DNA of 61,672 bases from Pseudomonadota bacterium (GCA_023386795.1 JAEWJB010000174.1:1-61672), one strand, 5' to 3'; counted from the stretch's first letter, positions 1 to 8,361 are shown. Program-made: numbers and translations. Notes: generated from the letters alone by a model not told the origin.

Positions 1-65
1 GCCCACCACAGGGCGACACCGGCATTGAGGAAGGCGAGCACGACGATCAGGGCGCGAACGTACAT
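1..65 (-). CDS. Membrane-anchored protein, N-terminal fragment (cut by window edge)
   Basis: Reading leftward from an ATG at 65-63 gives an open frame beginning MYVRALIVVLAFLNAGVALWW that leaves the window. The start is a textbook N-terminal membrane anchor: one positive charge, then a run of hydrophobic residues. It lies 43 bases downstream of coaX on the same strand. In related Xanthomonadales, birA and coaX are often followed by a small inner-membrane protein with a C-terminal SPOR domain, and this N-terminus would fit one. That identity is inferred from remembered gene order; only 21 residues are visible. Confidence 0.5.
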   Translation of the reverse strand, partial: MYVRALIVVLAFLNAGVALWW

Positions 66-108
66 GCCGCGACTCTAACCAGCCCAGACCACGTCGCGAG
101 CAGCCGGG

Positions 109-843
109 TCAGTCGGCAGCGGCAGGGTGATGCGCCGCCCACACCGCCAGGCCATCGAGCACGAGCGAGGGATGGTGTTCGGCGCCGGGCAGCAGCGGCA
201 ACAGCGCAGGTGCACCACCTCCATGCAGCACCAGGCGCACCGGGGACAGGTCCAGGCTGGCCTGCTGCAGGCTGCGTTCGATCAGCGCCACCGCGGCGCC
301 GTCGCAGCCGGAGGCCAGCGCATCGGCGGTGTCGTTGGCGAATTCGGCGTAGTCGCCACCGCTGGCCGGCAACTGCGCGGCGCGCTGGTGCAGCGCTTCG
401 CGCATGGTGGTGGGCGACGCGCTGATGCGGCCGCCGCGATGCAGCCCGTTGGCATCCATCAGATCCACGGTCAGCGCGGTGCCCACGCCGGCCACCAGCA
501 CGTGGCCCATCGCGCGCGCGCCGAGCAGGGCGAGGAAGCGGTCCACGCCGAATTTTTCCGGCTGCGCATAGGCCACGCGCACGCCAGCGCATTCGCCCAG
601 CGTGCGGGCGATGCGGACCTGGGCGAAGCGTGCGCGCAAGTGCGCGATGACATCGGCGGTCAGCGCCGGCGCGGCGACGCTGGCTACCCAGGCGGTGTCG
701 CCGGACGGCAGTGCCTCGGCGGTGTCGGCGGACATTGCCTGCACGCCATGGGCCCACGCCTGCACGTCGCCGGCACGGCCGTCGGGGCGCAGGGGCGCGA
801 ACTTGAAACGGGAATTTCCCAGGTCGAACAGCCAATCGCTCAT
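109..843 (-). CDS. coaX: Type III pantothenate kinase
   Basis: A 244-residue cytosolic enzyme predicted to phosphorylate pantothenate, the first step of coenzyme A synthesis. It begins MSDWLFDLGNSRFKF, whose DLGNSRFK is the ASKHA-type phosphate loop (usually DxGNT) of CoaX. GVDRFLALLGA and VGTALTVDLM follow, as expected for the substrate and second phosphate loops. The ATG at 843 overlaps the birA stop by four bases (ATGA), so the two are translationally coupled. The open frame extends upstream, but inside birA, so the start chosen here is firm. The family is common in bacteria that lack the type I enzyme CoaA. Confidence 0.93.
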   Translation of the reverse strand: MSDWLFDLGNSRFKFAPLRPDGRAGDVQAWAHGVQAMSADTAEALPSGDTAWVASVAAPALTADVIAHLRARFAQVRIARTLGECAGVRVAYAQPEKFGVDRFLALLGARAMGHVLVAGVGTALTVDLMDANGLHRGGRISASPTTMREALHQRAAQLPASGGDYAEFANDTADALASGCDGAAVALIERSLQQASLDLSPVRLVLHGGGAPALLPLLPGAEHHPSLVLDGLAVWAAHHPAAAD

Positions 844-1805
844 GCGGGTCTCACGCTGACTTCGCCGGCATGGAACAGGCGCTCGCCGGCGCCGGTGCGC
901 ACGCGTAGCGCGCCGTCGGCGGCCAGCCCCTCGGCCACGCCCTCGTGGAATTGGCCAGCCTCTTCCACGCGCACGCGCCGGCCGGCCAGCAGGTCGAGCG
1001 CCGCATAGCGCGGCAGGAAGGGCGTCAGGCCCTTGGCCTCGAACAGCGCCAGGGCAGGCAGCAGCTGCGCCAGCAGCGCCGCGACGATGGCATTGCGCGA
1101 GACGGGCGCGCCGGCGAGCGTGTCCAGGTCGGCCCACGGCTGGCCGATGCCGGCCGCGAAGGCTTCAGGCATGTGCACGTTGACGCCGAGGCCGATCACC
1201 GCGCGCGCGGGCCCCGCCACTTCGCCGCCGCCTTCGATCAACAGGCCGCCGAGCTTGCGGTCGCCGGCGAGCAGGTCATTGGGCCATTTCAGCCCGACAT
1301 CGGCAAAGCCACAGCCACGCAGCGCCTCTGCCGCGGCCACGCCGACCGCGAGGCTGAGCCCGGCCAGTTGCGCCAGGCCGCCCCCGAAGCCCCGCGACAG
1401 CGAGAGATAGATGTGCGCCGCCAGCGGCGAAGCCCATTGGCGGCCCCGCCGGCCACGGCCGCCGGTCTGGCGCTCGGCCAGCAGCACGCTGACCCCCTGC
1501 GTCGGCACGGGCCGGGACAGGAGTTCGGTATTGGTGGAATCCACGGTCCAGGCAATCTCGAGGCGGTCCAGTGCGGCGGCGGCTTCGGGGGGCAGCGTGG
1601 CCACAATGCGGTCGTGCTCGAGCAGTTCGACCGGATAGCCCAATCCGTAGCCTTCGCCAGCCCGACCCTGGATATCAATGCCGGCGGCACGCAGATTCTG
1701 AATGCGCTTCCAGACCGCCGCACGGGTCAGGCCGAAATCGCGCGCCAAGGCGTCCCCGGACAAGCGTCCCGAGGCCAGCCGGGCCAGTAAAGCGCGATCG
1801 TCCAC
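840..1805 (-). CDS. birA: Bifunctional biotin-protein ligase and biotin operon repressor
   Basis: This 321-residue protein has the same length as E. coli BirA. The N-terminal 60 residues form a winged helix (LSGDALARDFGLTRAAVWKRI), so it should be a repressor as well as a ligase. The ligase domain carries the biotin/ATP loop GGRGRRGRQW and the KWPNDLL motif, followed by a small C-terminal SH3-like domain. It attaches biotin to carboxylase carrier proteins through biotinyl-AMP. I chose the GTG at 1805 because GGGAGGGG stands just before it; an in-frame ATG at 1856 would add 17 residues with no family resemblance. A candidate target operator lies upstream of bioB at 36402-36431. Confidence 0.93.
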   Translation of the reverse strand: MDDRALLARLASGRLSGDALARDFGLTRAAVWKRIQNLRAAGIDIQGRAGEGYGLGYPVELLEHDRIVATLPPEAAAALDRLEIAWTVDSTNTELLSRPVPTQGVSVLLAERQTGGRGRRGRQWASPLAAHIYLSLSRGFGGGLAQLAGLSLAVGVAAAEALRGCGFADVGLKWPNDLLAGDRKLGGLLIEGGGEVAGPARAVIGLGVNVHMPEAFAAGIGQPWADLDTLAGAPVSRNAIVAALLAQLLPALALFEAKGLTPFLPRYAALDLLAGRRVRVEEAGQFHEGVAEGLAADGALRVRTGAGERLFHAGEVSVRPA

Positions 1806-1880
1806 GACCCCTCCCACCACCGCGCCCGCAGGGCAAACGGCGGAATTATGCGGCACGGGGCCTGAGGCGCCCAGCGCCGC

Positions 1881-1911
1881 TTGCCAGCCAGCGTGAAAAG
1901 CGCGTTAGAAT
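1881..1911 (+). promoter_or_regulatory. Candidate sigma-70 promoter for the small exported protein
   Basis: TTGCCA at 1881-1886 and TAGAAT at 1906-1911 each match the -35 and -10 consensus at five of six positions. The spacer is 19 bases, slightly long. It lies in the space divergent from birA, 25 bases before the next ATG. Confidence 0.4.
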
Positions 1912-1935
1912 CGGACGCTTGGGCCCCCTTCCGGG

Positions 1936-2217
1936 ATGTCGACGATGCGCCGATCTGCCTGCTTGCTCCTTCTGCTGACCCCGGCCGTGGCTTGGGCGTC
2001 CAGCGGCATGGCCGAAGCAGACCATGGCACCTGCGTCACGCCGGGGTCCGCCGCGCACGGTCCGGCGCCCGAAGTGACCAACGTGCCGCCGTCGCATTCG
2101 CCGGGTCATCGCGCCACCACGATCACGCCCAGCGGCGGCGGTGATGATGGCGAACTGCTGCCGCCGCGCGGCCGCATGCCGAAATGGCACAGCTTCCTCC
2201 CGGGCATGTTCCGCTGA
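1936..2217 (+). CDS. Small exported protein of unknown function
   Basis: A 93-residue protein starting MSTMRRSACLLLLLTPAVAWASS, a clear Sec signal peptide with cleavage probably after AWA. The mature part is about 70 residues, rich in His, Pro and Gly, with one cysteine and a C-terminal PKWHSFLPGMFR. No known domain is recognised. The second ATG at 1945 is an equally good start and still leaves a signal peptide. The gene end overlaps the start of mtfA by 34 bases, suggesting co-transcription. It appears to belong to a small family restricted to Xanthomonadales, but I recall this only loosely. Confidence 0.65.
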   Translation: MSTMRRSACLLLLLTPAVAWASSGMAEADHGTCVTPGSAAHGPAPEVTNVPPSHSPGHRATTITPSGGGDDGELLPPRGRMPKWHSFLPGMFR

Positions 2218-2975
2218 TCCAGCGCCTGCTGGGCTGGCTGCGCCCCCCGCCTCCGACGATCGACGATGCACCGTGGGCCGAGGCGCGCGCCCACTGTCCG
2301 TGGATCGATGCGCTCGGTCCGGCGCGAGAAGAAAAGCTCCGCACCCTGGTGGCGCAGTTCCTGCGTGAGAAGACGATATCGCCAGTCGATGGACTGGTGC
2401 TGGAGGCATGGCAGGTCGTGTTGCTGGCGGCGATGTGCTGCCTGCCTCTGCTGGAAGTGGGCCCGGGTGGCTGGCGCGGCTGGTCGCAGCTGATCGTCTA
2501 TCCCGATGCGTTCCGCGTGCACCGCAGCCATGTCGATGCGGCTGGCGTGCTGCACGAGTGGGATGACGAACTGATCGGCGAGGCTTGGGACCAGGGACCG
2601 CTGATCCTGTCCTGGGCCGACGTGCAGGCCGATCTCGCCGACCCGCATGCCGGCTACCACGTGGCCGTGCACGAGATGGCGCACAAGCTCGACGTGCTCG
2701 ACGGTGCACTCGATGGCACGCCGCCGCTGCCGCGTGAATGGCAGCGCGAATGGGCCCAGGACTTCCAGGAAGCCTACGATGCGTTCTGCCAGCGCGTGGA
2801 TGCCGGCAAGCGCACACGTATCGATGCGTATGCGGCGGAAGCGCCGGAAGAGTTCTTCGCGGTGGTGAGCGAATACCACTTCTCCGCGCCCGGCGTGCTC
2901 GCCGAGGCGATGCCAAAGGTGGCTGCGCACCTGCGCCGCTACTACGGCCCCTCGCCGTTCGAGGGCCGCGCCTAA
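2184..2975 (+). CDS. mtfA: Zinc-dependent peptidase of the MtfA family
   Basis: A 263-residue soluble protein similar in length to E. coli MtfA, which binds the glucose-PTS repressor Mlc and has aminopeptidase activity. The gluzincin motif HEMAHKLD is at residues 163-170 and the downstream glutamate motif PEEFFAVVSEYHF at about 221-233, the usual MtfA arrangement. Upstream blocks such as WQVVLLAAMCCLPLL and WDQGPLILSW also fit the family. The N-terminus is uncertain: no clear ribosome binding site is seen before the ATG at 2184, which lies inside the preceding gene. It converges with phoQ. Whether an Mlc partner exists here cannot be seen. Confidence 0.9.
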   Translation: MAQLPPGHVPLIQRLLGWLRPPPPTIDDAPWAEARAHCPWIDALGPAREEKLRTLVAQFLREKTISPVDGLVLEAWQVVLLAAMCCLPLLEVGPGGWRGWSQLIVYPDAFRVHRSHVDAAGVLHEWDDELIGEAWDQGPLILSWADVQADLADPHAGYHVAVHEMAHKLDVLDGALDGTPPLPREWQREWAQDFQEAYDAFCQRVDAGKRTRIDAYAAEAPEEFFAVVSEYHFSAPGVLAEAMPKVAAHLRRYYGPSPFEGRA

Positions 2976-3008
2976 GGGCCGACGAAGTCCCTGCAGGAAC
3001 GCCGCGGT

Positions 3009-4427
3009 CTACAGCCCCGGCGGCAGGGTCACCTCGAAGCGCGCGCCGCCCAGCTCCTGCGAGCGGGTCACGTGCATCTCGCCGCGATAGCCCTTCACCA
3101 GGTCCTGCACGATCGAAAGCCCGATGCCGTGACCCTGCACGCGCTCGTCGCCGCGCACGCCGCGCTGCAGGATCTTGGCGACCGCTTCCGGCGCGATGCC
3201 CGGGCCATCGTCGTCCACCGCCAGCATCAGGCCCGCACGCTTGCTGCTGCTGCCGCCCGCCGTCGGCTTGGCGGTGAGCAGCACGCGGCTACGCGCCCAC
3301 TTGAAGGCGTTTTCCAGCAGGTTGCCCAGCAGCTCCTGCAGGTCACCCGGCTCGCCATAGAAGCGCGCGTTCGCATCGATCTCGAACTCGCACAGCACGC
3401 CCTTGGTCGCGTACACCTTTTCCAGGCCGCGGACGATCTCCTCGGCGTTGGACTCGATCGGAACCGGCGCGGCGAACAGCTTGTGGCCGCTGGAGGCTGC
3501 ACGCGCCAGCTGGTAGGAGACGAGGTTGTTCATGCGCCGCAGCTGTACGTCGAACTCCTCGCGCAGGTCGGCGTCGCCGGCGCCGCTGTCCAGCTGCGTG
3601 CGCAATACCGCCAGCGGCGTCTTCAGGCTGTGCGCCAGGTCGGCCAGCGTGTTGCGCTGCCGGTCGAGGTTCTCGCGCTCGCTCTCGATGAAGGCGTTGA
3701 TGCTGTCGGTGAGCGGTTCCAGCTCGCGGGGGTGATGCTCGGTCATGCGCAGCGCTTCGCCGCGCTGCACCTTGCTGAGCTCGTTCACCACCCGCCGCAG
3801 CGGCCGCAGGCTCCACTGCAGGATGAAGGTCTGCAGCAACAGCAGGAAGATGCCGGTGATACCGAGGTAGAACCAGACCGCGCTGCGGAACACACGCAGC
3901 TGTGCGCCGAGCGAGCGCGCATCCTCCATCACGTAGATGGTGTACGGAATCTCGTGGCCGGGCTCGGGTTCGTAGATCACGCCCTGCCCGTACCGGTAGA
4001 CCTGACCCTTGCTGCCGTCGATCTGCACCATGTCCAGCGGACCGGTGAATTCCTCCTGGCGAGGGCCGAGCATCGGCCCGGATACCGGCAGCACCGGGCC
4101 TTCGGCCGACATCGACGACCAGCGTTCGTCGGGGCGTATGACTTCGGCGTACAGGCCGCCGCCAGGCACGTCGAAACGCGCATCCGGCGACTGCTCGCGG
4201 ATATACAGCGAGCCGTCGCGCAGGAAATCGATGCTGCCGTTGTAGGCCGTGGCGTAGTTCTTCAGGCGGCTGCGCAGGTTGTCCATCGCCGTGTCGGCGA
4301 AGGCGGCGTCCAGCGCGTAGCCGGCCAGCGCGAGGAAGGCCACCAGACTGATACTGGCGGCCAGCAACTGGCGAGCCTGCAGCGAGCGCGGCCGCCAACG
4401 CTTGAACCAACGAAGACGGACGCCCAC
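3009..4427 (-). CDS. phoQ: PhoQ-like sensor histidine kinase
   Basis: A 472-residue membrane kinase. Two membrane segments (about 21-42 and 184-204) flank a periplasmic sensor of about 140 residues, followed by a HAMP-like linker. The H-box ADLAHSLKTPLAVLR places the phosphorylated histidine at 266. The N-box LLGNLLENAFKWA (Asn373), G1 box DDDGPG (405-410) and G2 box GHGIGLSIV (432-440) are intact. HSLKTPL and NAFKWA in place of HELRTPL and NAxKYA are typical of the PhoQ branch. The gene begins 28 bases after phoP on the same strand, so it is the cognate kinase. The ligand (Mg2+, cationic peptides or low pH in enteric PhoQ) cannot be read from the sequence. Confidence 0.9.
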   Translation of the reverse strand: MGVRLRWFKRWRPRSLQARQLLAASISLVAFLALAGYALDAAFADTAMDNLRSRLKNYATAYNGSIDFLRDGSLYIREQSPDARFDVPGGGLYAEVIRPDERWSSMSAEGPVLPVSGPMLGPRQEEFTGPLDMVQIDGSKGQVYRYGQGVIYEPEPGHEIPYTIYVMEDARSLGAQLRVFRSAVWFYLGITGIFLLLLQTFILQWSLRPLRRVVNELSKVQRGEALRMTEHHPRELEPLTDSINAFIESERENLDRQRNTLADLAHSLKTPLAVLRTQLDSGAGDADLREEFDVQLRRMNNLVSYQLARAASSGHKLFAAPVPIESNAEEIVRGLEKVYATKGVLCEFEIDANARFYGEPGDLQELLGNLLENAFKWARSRVLLTAKPTAGGSSSKRAGLMLAVDDDGPGIAPEAVAKILQRGVRGDERVQGHGIGLSIVQDLVKGYRGEMHVTRSQELGGARFEVTLPPGL

Positions 4428-4455
4428 GCTGCTGTCTGTTCCTGGAAGCGAGGGA

Positions 4456-5139
4456 TCAGCCCTCGGTACGCGGAATCGCGAAGCGGTAGCCGCGGCCGCG
4501 GACGGTCTCGATCGGCTTCAGTTCGCCGTCCGGATCCAGCTTCTTGCGCAGGCGGCCGATGAACACCTCCAGCACGTTGGAGTCGCGGTCGAAGTCCTGC
4601 TGGTAGATGTGCTCGGTGAGGTCGGCCTTGGAGACCAGTTCACCGGCATGCATCATCAGGTACTCCAGCACCTTGTACTCGTAGCTGGTGAGATCCACAT
4701 TGCTGCCGTTGACGCTGACCGTCTGCGCGGCCAGATCCAGCGCGACCGGGCCGCATTCCAGCGTGGGCTTGCTCCAGCCGGCGGCGCGGCGCAGCAGCGC
4801 GTTGACGCGGGCGAGCAGTTCTTCCACATGGAACGGCTTGACGAGATAGTCGTCGGCACCCTGCTTGAGGCCCTCGACCTTGTCCTGCCAGCTCGAGCGC
4901 GCGGTGAGGATCAGCACCGGGAACTTCTTGCCCTCGTCGCGGAGCGCCTTGATCAGCTCCATGCCCGACATCTTCGGCAGGCCCAGGTCGATGATGCCGA
5001 CATCGAACGGCACCTCGCGGCCCATGTACAGGCCCTCCTCGCCGTCCTGCGCCGCGTCGACCGCGAAGCCTTCGCGCTTCAGGCGCGCGGCAAGGGTCTC
5101 GCGCAGGGGGGCTTCGTCTTCGACCAGAAGGATACGCAT
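4456..5139 (-). CDS. phoP: PhoP-like response regulator, OmpR family
   Basis: A 227-residue regulator. The receiver domain has the acidic pocket at 7-9, phospho-acceptor Asp51 (IIDLGLPK), a conserved Thr at 79 in ILTAR, and Lys101 in YLVKPF. The C-terminal winged helix shows LTSYEYKVLEYLMMHAGELVSK and ends with IETVRGRGYRF. A strong ribosome binding site (GGGAGAG) precedes the ATG. It sits between a PepSY protein gene and phoQ on one strand, so the three probably form one operon. In Xanthomonas relatives this pair controls membrane stress and virulence functions; targets here are unknown. Confidence 0.93.
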   Translation of the reverse strand: MRILLVEDEAPLRETLAARLKREGFAVDAAQDGEEGLYMGREVPFDVGIIDLGLPKMSGMELIKALRDEGKKFPVLILTARSSWQDKVEGLKQGADDYLVKPFHVEELLARVNALLRRAAGWSKPTLECGPVALDLAAQTVSVNGSNVDLTSYEYKVLEYLMMHAGELVSKADLTEHIYQQDFDRDSNVLEVFIGRLRKKLDPDGELKPIETVRGRGYRFAIPRTEG

Positions 5140-5210
5140 GAACTCTCCCTAGTTACGTTTGGCTGGCCGGCGGCCAGGGGAAACTGAAGTGGTTAAGCCA
5201 CTATCGCCAG

Positions 5211-5585
5211 TCAGGGGTTATCGCCGCGTGGTGGCGTAGCCGGTTCGACCGGGCGCGGCGCACGCGGCGGAGCACGGTCGGGTACCGGGTCGTCCATGTA
5301 GCGGACGCGACCCCGGTCATCCATGTATTTCACACGGTTGATGTTGCGTCCGTCGAAAGGCACCTGCTCGGCGCCGAGGATCTGCCCGCCGGTGGTGCGC
5401 TGCACGCGGCGGATGGCGTCCGAAAGCGAACGGCCATTGGCGTCACCGGCACGCCCGCCACTGCGGGGAAACGCATCGCGCGCCTCGGGCGGGCCGCGGT
5501 CCTGCGCCGCCACAGCCGGCAGGGTCGCCAGCGCCAACGCGGCGGCCACTGCGAGACTCGGAAGGCGGAGGGAAGCAAGCGTCAC
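5211..5585 (-). CDS. Periplasmic PepSY-type protein preceding phoPQ
   Basis: A 124-residue exported protein. The GTG at 5585 gives MTLASLRLPSLAVAAALALATLPAVAAQ, a good signal peptide, and has AGGA eight bases upstream; the longer open frame runs through the promoter region and is rejected. After the signal peptide, SLSDAIRRVQRTTGGQILGAE and the following YMDDRGRVRYMDD resemble a single PepSY domain, a fold of small extracytoplasmic proteins near membrane kinases. The tail is Pro/Arg-rich. It stands 71 bases upstream of phoP, so it may feed information to PhoQ in the periplasm, which is inference. Confidence 0.75.
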   Translation of the reverse strand: MTLASLRLPSLAVAAALALATLPAVAAQDRGPPEARDAFPRSGGRAGDANGRSLSDAIRRVQRTTGGQILGAEQVPFDGRNINRVKYMDDRGRVRYMDDPVPDRAPPRAPRPVEPATPPRGDNP

Positions 5586-5705
5586 GGCCGGAATCCTAGC
5601 GGAGCGGGGAAAATCGTTCAAAAATCGTGAAATCCGGATTCCGTGGCAAGGCCGGGGAACCCCAGAAAACGAGGCAAATTCTTGATTTTTCGGGGTGAAT
5701 CCGAT

Positions 5706-5750
5706 CTGAACTTTTCTGACCCGTCGCTCGCCGCGTTCAGACAGGTGAAC
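5706..5750 (-). promoter_or_regulatory. Candidate regulator-binding repeats upstream of the phoPQ operon
   Basis: CTGAAC at 5706-5711 is followed by CTGACC at 5716-5721, two near-identical hexamers ten bases apart, a spacing used by OmpR-family regulators. Nearby, GTTCA-N6-TGAAC at 5735-5750 is a perfect inverted repeat containing the same CTGAAC/GTTCAG word. Both lie in the relatively AT-rich space between the PepSY gene and dusA. They may be an autoregulatory PhoP site; this is inference from position and form only. Confidence 0.35.
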
Positions 5751-5808
5751 GATCAAGCATAGCCATTCCGTGACGGCATGCAAGTTTGCCGCCAAGCCGG
5801 TACCGACC

Positions 5809-6831
5809 TCAGGCCGCGGCGCGACGGCCCTGCGCTTCGGTCACGGCCAGCGCTTCGGCGATCAGTGACCAGTCGGCGCCAGGCCGATGGGCGCCTTCGC
5901 TGAGGATCTGGCGGAATGCCCGCCCACCGGGTTGGCCGAGGAACAGGCCCAGGATGTGGCGGGTGATGTGCTTGAGCGCCAGGCCCTTTTCCAGTTGCGC
6001 CTCGACATAGGGACGCAGCGCGATAAGCAGTTCGGCCCTCGGGCGCAGCGGCGTGCCGGCGAGCGCGGCGTCGAGACGATGCAGCACATAGGGGTCGTGA
6101 TACGCGGCGCGACCGAGCATCACGCCATCGACGTGCGCCAGATGCGCTTGCGCAGCTTCGACCTCGGCGATACCGCCGTTGAGCACGACCGGCAGCGCCG
6201 GGCGTTCTTGCTTGAGGCGATAGGCCCAGTCGTAGCGCAGCGGCGGGATCTCCCGGTTTTCCTTCGGCGAAAGCCCCTTCAGCCACGCGTTGCGCGCATG
6301 CACGACGACCATGCGGCTACCGGCATGGACGACCTGGTCGACGAAGCGGGCGAAGACCTCGTAATCGTTGTCCTCGTCGACGCCGAGGCGGCATTTCACC
6401 GTGACGGGAATCGGGGTGGCCTGTGACATCGCCGCCACGCATTCGGCCACCAGCGCAGGCTCGCGCATCAGGCACGCGCCGAAACGACCCGCCTGCACGC
6501 GGTCGGACGGGCAGCCACAGTTGAGATTGACCTCGACGTAGCCCCACTCGCCGGCTATGCGCGCGGCCTGGGCGAGGAGATCGGGGTCGCTGCCGCCGAG
6601 CTGCAGGGCCAGGGGTTGCTCGCTCGCATCAAAACCCAGCAGGCGTTCGCGATCGCCATGGATCACCGCGTTGGCATGGACCATCTCGGTATACAGACGC
6701 GCCGACGGCGCCAGCAGCCGGTGGAAGACACGGCAATGGCGGTCGGTCCAGTCCATCATGGGGGCGACGGATAGGCGCAGGGAGGCGGCGTAGCGCGCGG
6801 CAGCGCTGATGGGGGAAGTACCGGCGGACAT
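5809..6831 (-). CDS. dusA: tRNA-dihydrouridine synthase A
   Basis: A 340-residue flavoenzyme that reduces uridine to dihydrouridine at the D-loop of tRNAs (positions 20/20a for DusA). The FMN-barrel start VAPMMDWTDRHCR lies at about 22-34. The catalytic loop is NLNCGCPSDRVQ, with the proton-donating cysteine at about residue 107. VTVKCRLGVD, VLNGGI and DGVMLGRAAY follow as expected for FMN binding. The usual LNVGCPS is LNCGCPS here, adding a second cysteine next to the active one. The gene appears monocistronic. It is divergent from the accessory patch that begins at 7.1 kb. Confidence 0.94.
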   Translation of the reverse strand: MSAGTSPISAAARYAASLRLSVAPMMDWTDRHCRVFHRLLAPSARLYTEMVHANAVIHGDRERLLGFDASEQPLALQLGGSDPDLLAQAARIAGEWGYVEVNLNCGCPSDRVQAGRFGACLMREPALVAECVAAMSQATPIPVTVKCRLGVDEDNDYEVFARFVDQVVHAGSRMVVVHARNAWLKGLSPKENREIPPLRYDWAYRLKQERPALPVVLNGGIAEVEAAQAHLAHVDGVMLGRAAYHDPYVLHRLDAALAGTPLRPRAELLIALRPYVEAQLEKGLALKHITRHILGLFLGQPGGRAFRQILSEGAHRPGADWSLIAEALAVTEAQGRRAAA

Positions 6832-7140
6832 GTGACCATTGTACGGGCGTGGGCGGGAGACTCCCGCATGGGTCGTTCAGGCATCCGGCACTGGGAGCCC
6901 GACGCCAGCCCTTGTCGGTCATACCGCGAGGCTGTGCATTCTTGAGATTGGTGCGGAATATGACTCCGACATTTCTTTCGCCGAATACCGCACCGCAGGA
7001 TGAGTCAGTTCGCGCCTGGGAGCGCTGGATCCAATGCCCATCCCGAGCTGGAGCGGGCGGCGAATCGTGCGGCCAGGGCCAGAGATCCTGTGAACTGTGC
7101 TGGCGTCCCAGCACGCGGTGAACGCTTCAATTCATCGCTA
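6832..7140. other. Intergenic stretch without a convincing gene
   Basis: About 310 bases between the dusA start and the stop of the AT-rich membrane gene. A short hairpin GCGGG-AGACT-CCCGC is present at 6853-6867, without a T run. Short open frames (for example from ATG at 6960 or 7000) have no ribosome binding site and unlikely composition. The promoter of dusA must lie here, but I cannot point to clear boxes. Confidence 0.5.
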
Positions 7141-7437
7141 CTACATTCCATGAAACAGAGAACCTGCATACAACGACGCCGCAACTATCAGATATAACGA
7201 AATAATAAAGATAGAAGTTCGGGATATTGCATCAACCACGACCTTCATACGAACCCTCTTAGAGAACAACGCAACGAGCAGAAGAAACGAAACAAACGCA
7301 AGCCACAAAGCAATTAATGGCAAGATATCGTCATACCTTGGAATAAACCTCAAACTAAAACCAAATAGGGCCGGCCCGAAAAAGAGACCGGCAGTCATCA
7401 CATCCAGCGCCGCAAATATCCAATATACAATTTTCAT
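7141..7437 (-). CDS. Small AT-rich integral membrane protein, unknown function
   Basis: A 98-residue protein with three or four predicted membrane segments (MKIVYWIFAALDVMTAGLFF, then ILPLIALWLAFVSFLLLVALF, then a C-terminal hydrophobic stretch). The ATG at 7437 is preceded by AGAGAGG at eight bases; an upstream GTG at 7446 is possible. Base composition is much richer in A and T than the flanking core genes, which suggests recent acquisition. It lies downstream of, and on the same strand as, the HExxH protein gene with a 123-base spacer. No family is recognised. Confidence 0.6.
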   Translation of the reverse strand: MKIVYWIFAALDVMTAGLFFGPALFGFSLRFIPRYDDILPLIALWLAFVSFLLLVALFSKRVRMKVVVDAISRTSIFIISLYLIVAASLYAGSLFHGM

Positions 7438-7560
7438 TACATCCACCTCTCTGTGTCACTTCTTTGTTTCCTTGTTTGAACTGAATTCTTTCAGCCTGGC
7501 CTGACCCGGGACTCAATCTATTCATCAGGCGGGATCTAACGGTGGCGAGGTAGTCACGAT

Positions 7561-8361
7561 TTAGCGTTCGTCGGTCCGGGCACCCGGTCTGATGGACCTG
7601 CACTTGCTCAGCAGTTCCTGCCCGAACGCTGCATCAGCTGCGATCAACTCCTCGCCCCACTGCGCCTTCAGCTCGTCGCGAACCCTCTCGGCAGCTGACG
7701 AGGAAGACGCGATGTTCGGATCGGACGAGGCAATCGAGAACCCTGGCATGGAAGACGGCGTGATGTCTCCGATCGCAACCAACTGCCCACAAAGTCCAAA
7801 GTGATAGGCGACATGCTCGTCCGTCCCCAATGCTATGTCGCCTGCTGCAATCATCACCACGTGGAAGACTTCGTGCGCCACCAGGTCCGCCACGTTTGCC
7901 AGCATGGCATGGCGGTCAGGCAGATCCGGGACAACAAGAACCAGCTTCGGGAAGCGCCCGACACGCCAAGACGTGTCGCTGTAGAAGACTCGCGGCGGCA
8001 CGACGCGAATCTCGAGGGAAGCACGTTGTCCGCCTGACTGGTTGACGGAAAACGCGAGCGCCTTTTCTGCTGCTCCGCAAATGGCGTCAGCCTTCTCGTT
8101 GTCGAAATCCTTGCTGACCAGCAAGCGAACCCTGCTGTCGTCGCAGGAGATTCGCCGTCCAAGCCGCACCTTCGTCGGCCGGCCTTCCGTCAGGACTTCA
8201 GAACGCGTCAGGTACAGACCCGCCATCCTGACGAGGGAATTCTTGTTCATTCCCTCGACCGAAAGACCAGGATCCGCGCCCGCCGGACCAGATAGCAAGA
8301 CCAACATCAGAATGAGCAAAGCCAGGACGCCTTTGCTCGGAACAGCCAGTGCTTTCGGCAT
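7561..8361 (-). CDS. Exported protein with an HExxH motif (putative metalloprotease)
   Basis: A 266-residue protein. Residues 1-29 form a signal peptide (hydrophobic core VLALLILMLVLLSGPAGA). The mature part contains VAHEVFHVVMIAA with HEVFH at 163-167, followed after 14 residues by DEHVAYHFG, which could supply a third zinc ligand. Four cysteines (near 73, 95, 191 and 254) could form disulfides. This is the layout of a small gluzincin-like peptidase, but I cannot assign a family and have no proof of activity. It lies in a patch with a membrane protein and a peptide gene. Confidence 0.65.
   Translation of the reverse strand: MPKALAVPSKGVLALLILMLVLLSGPAGADPGLSVEGMNKNSLVRMAGLYLTRSEVLTEGRPTKVRLGRRISCDDSRVRLLVSKDFDNEKADAICGAAEKALAFSVNQSGGQRASLEIRVVPPRVFYSDTSWRVGRFPKLVLVVPDLPDRHAMLANVADLVAHEVFHVVMIAAGDIALGTDEHVAYHFGLCGQLVAIGDITPSSMPGFSIASSDPNIASSSSAAERVRDELKAQWGEELIAADAAFGQELLSKCRSIRPGARTDER

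Noticed and set aside
6960..7121. Short plus-strand frame of 53 codons between dusA and the membrane gene
   Set aside because: No ribosome binding site, unlikely Cys/Arg/Gly composition and no recognisable domain.
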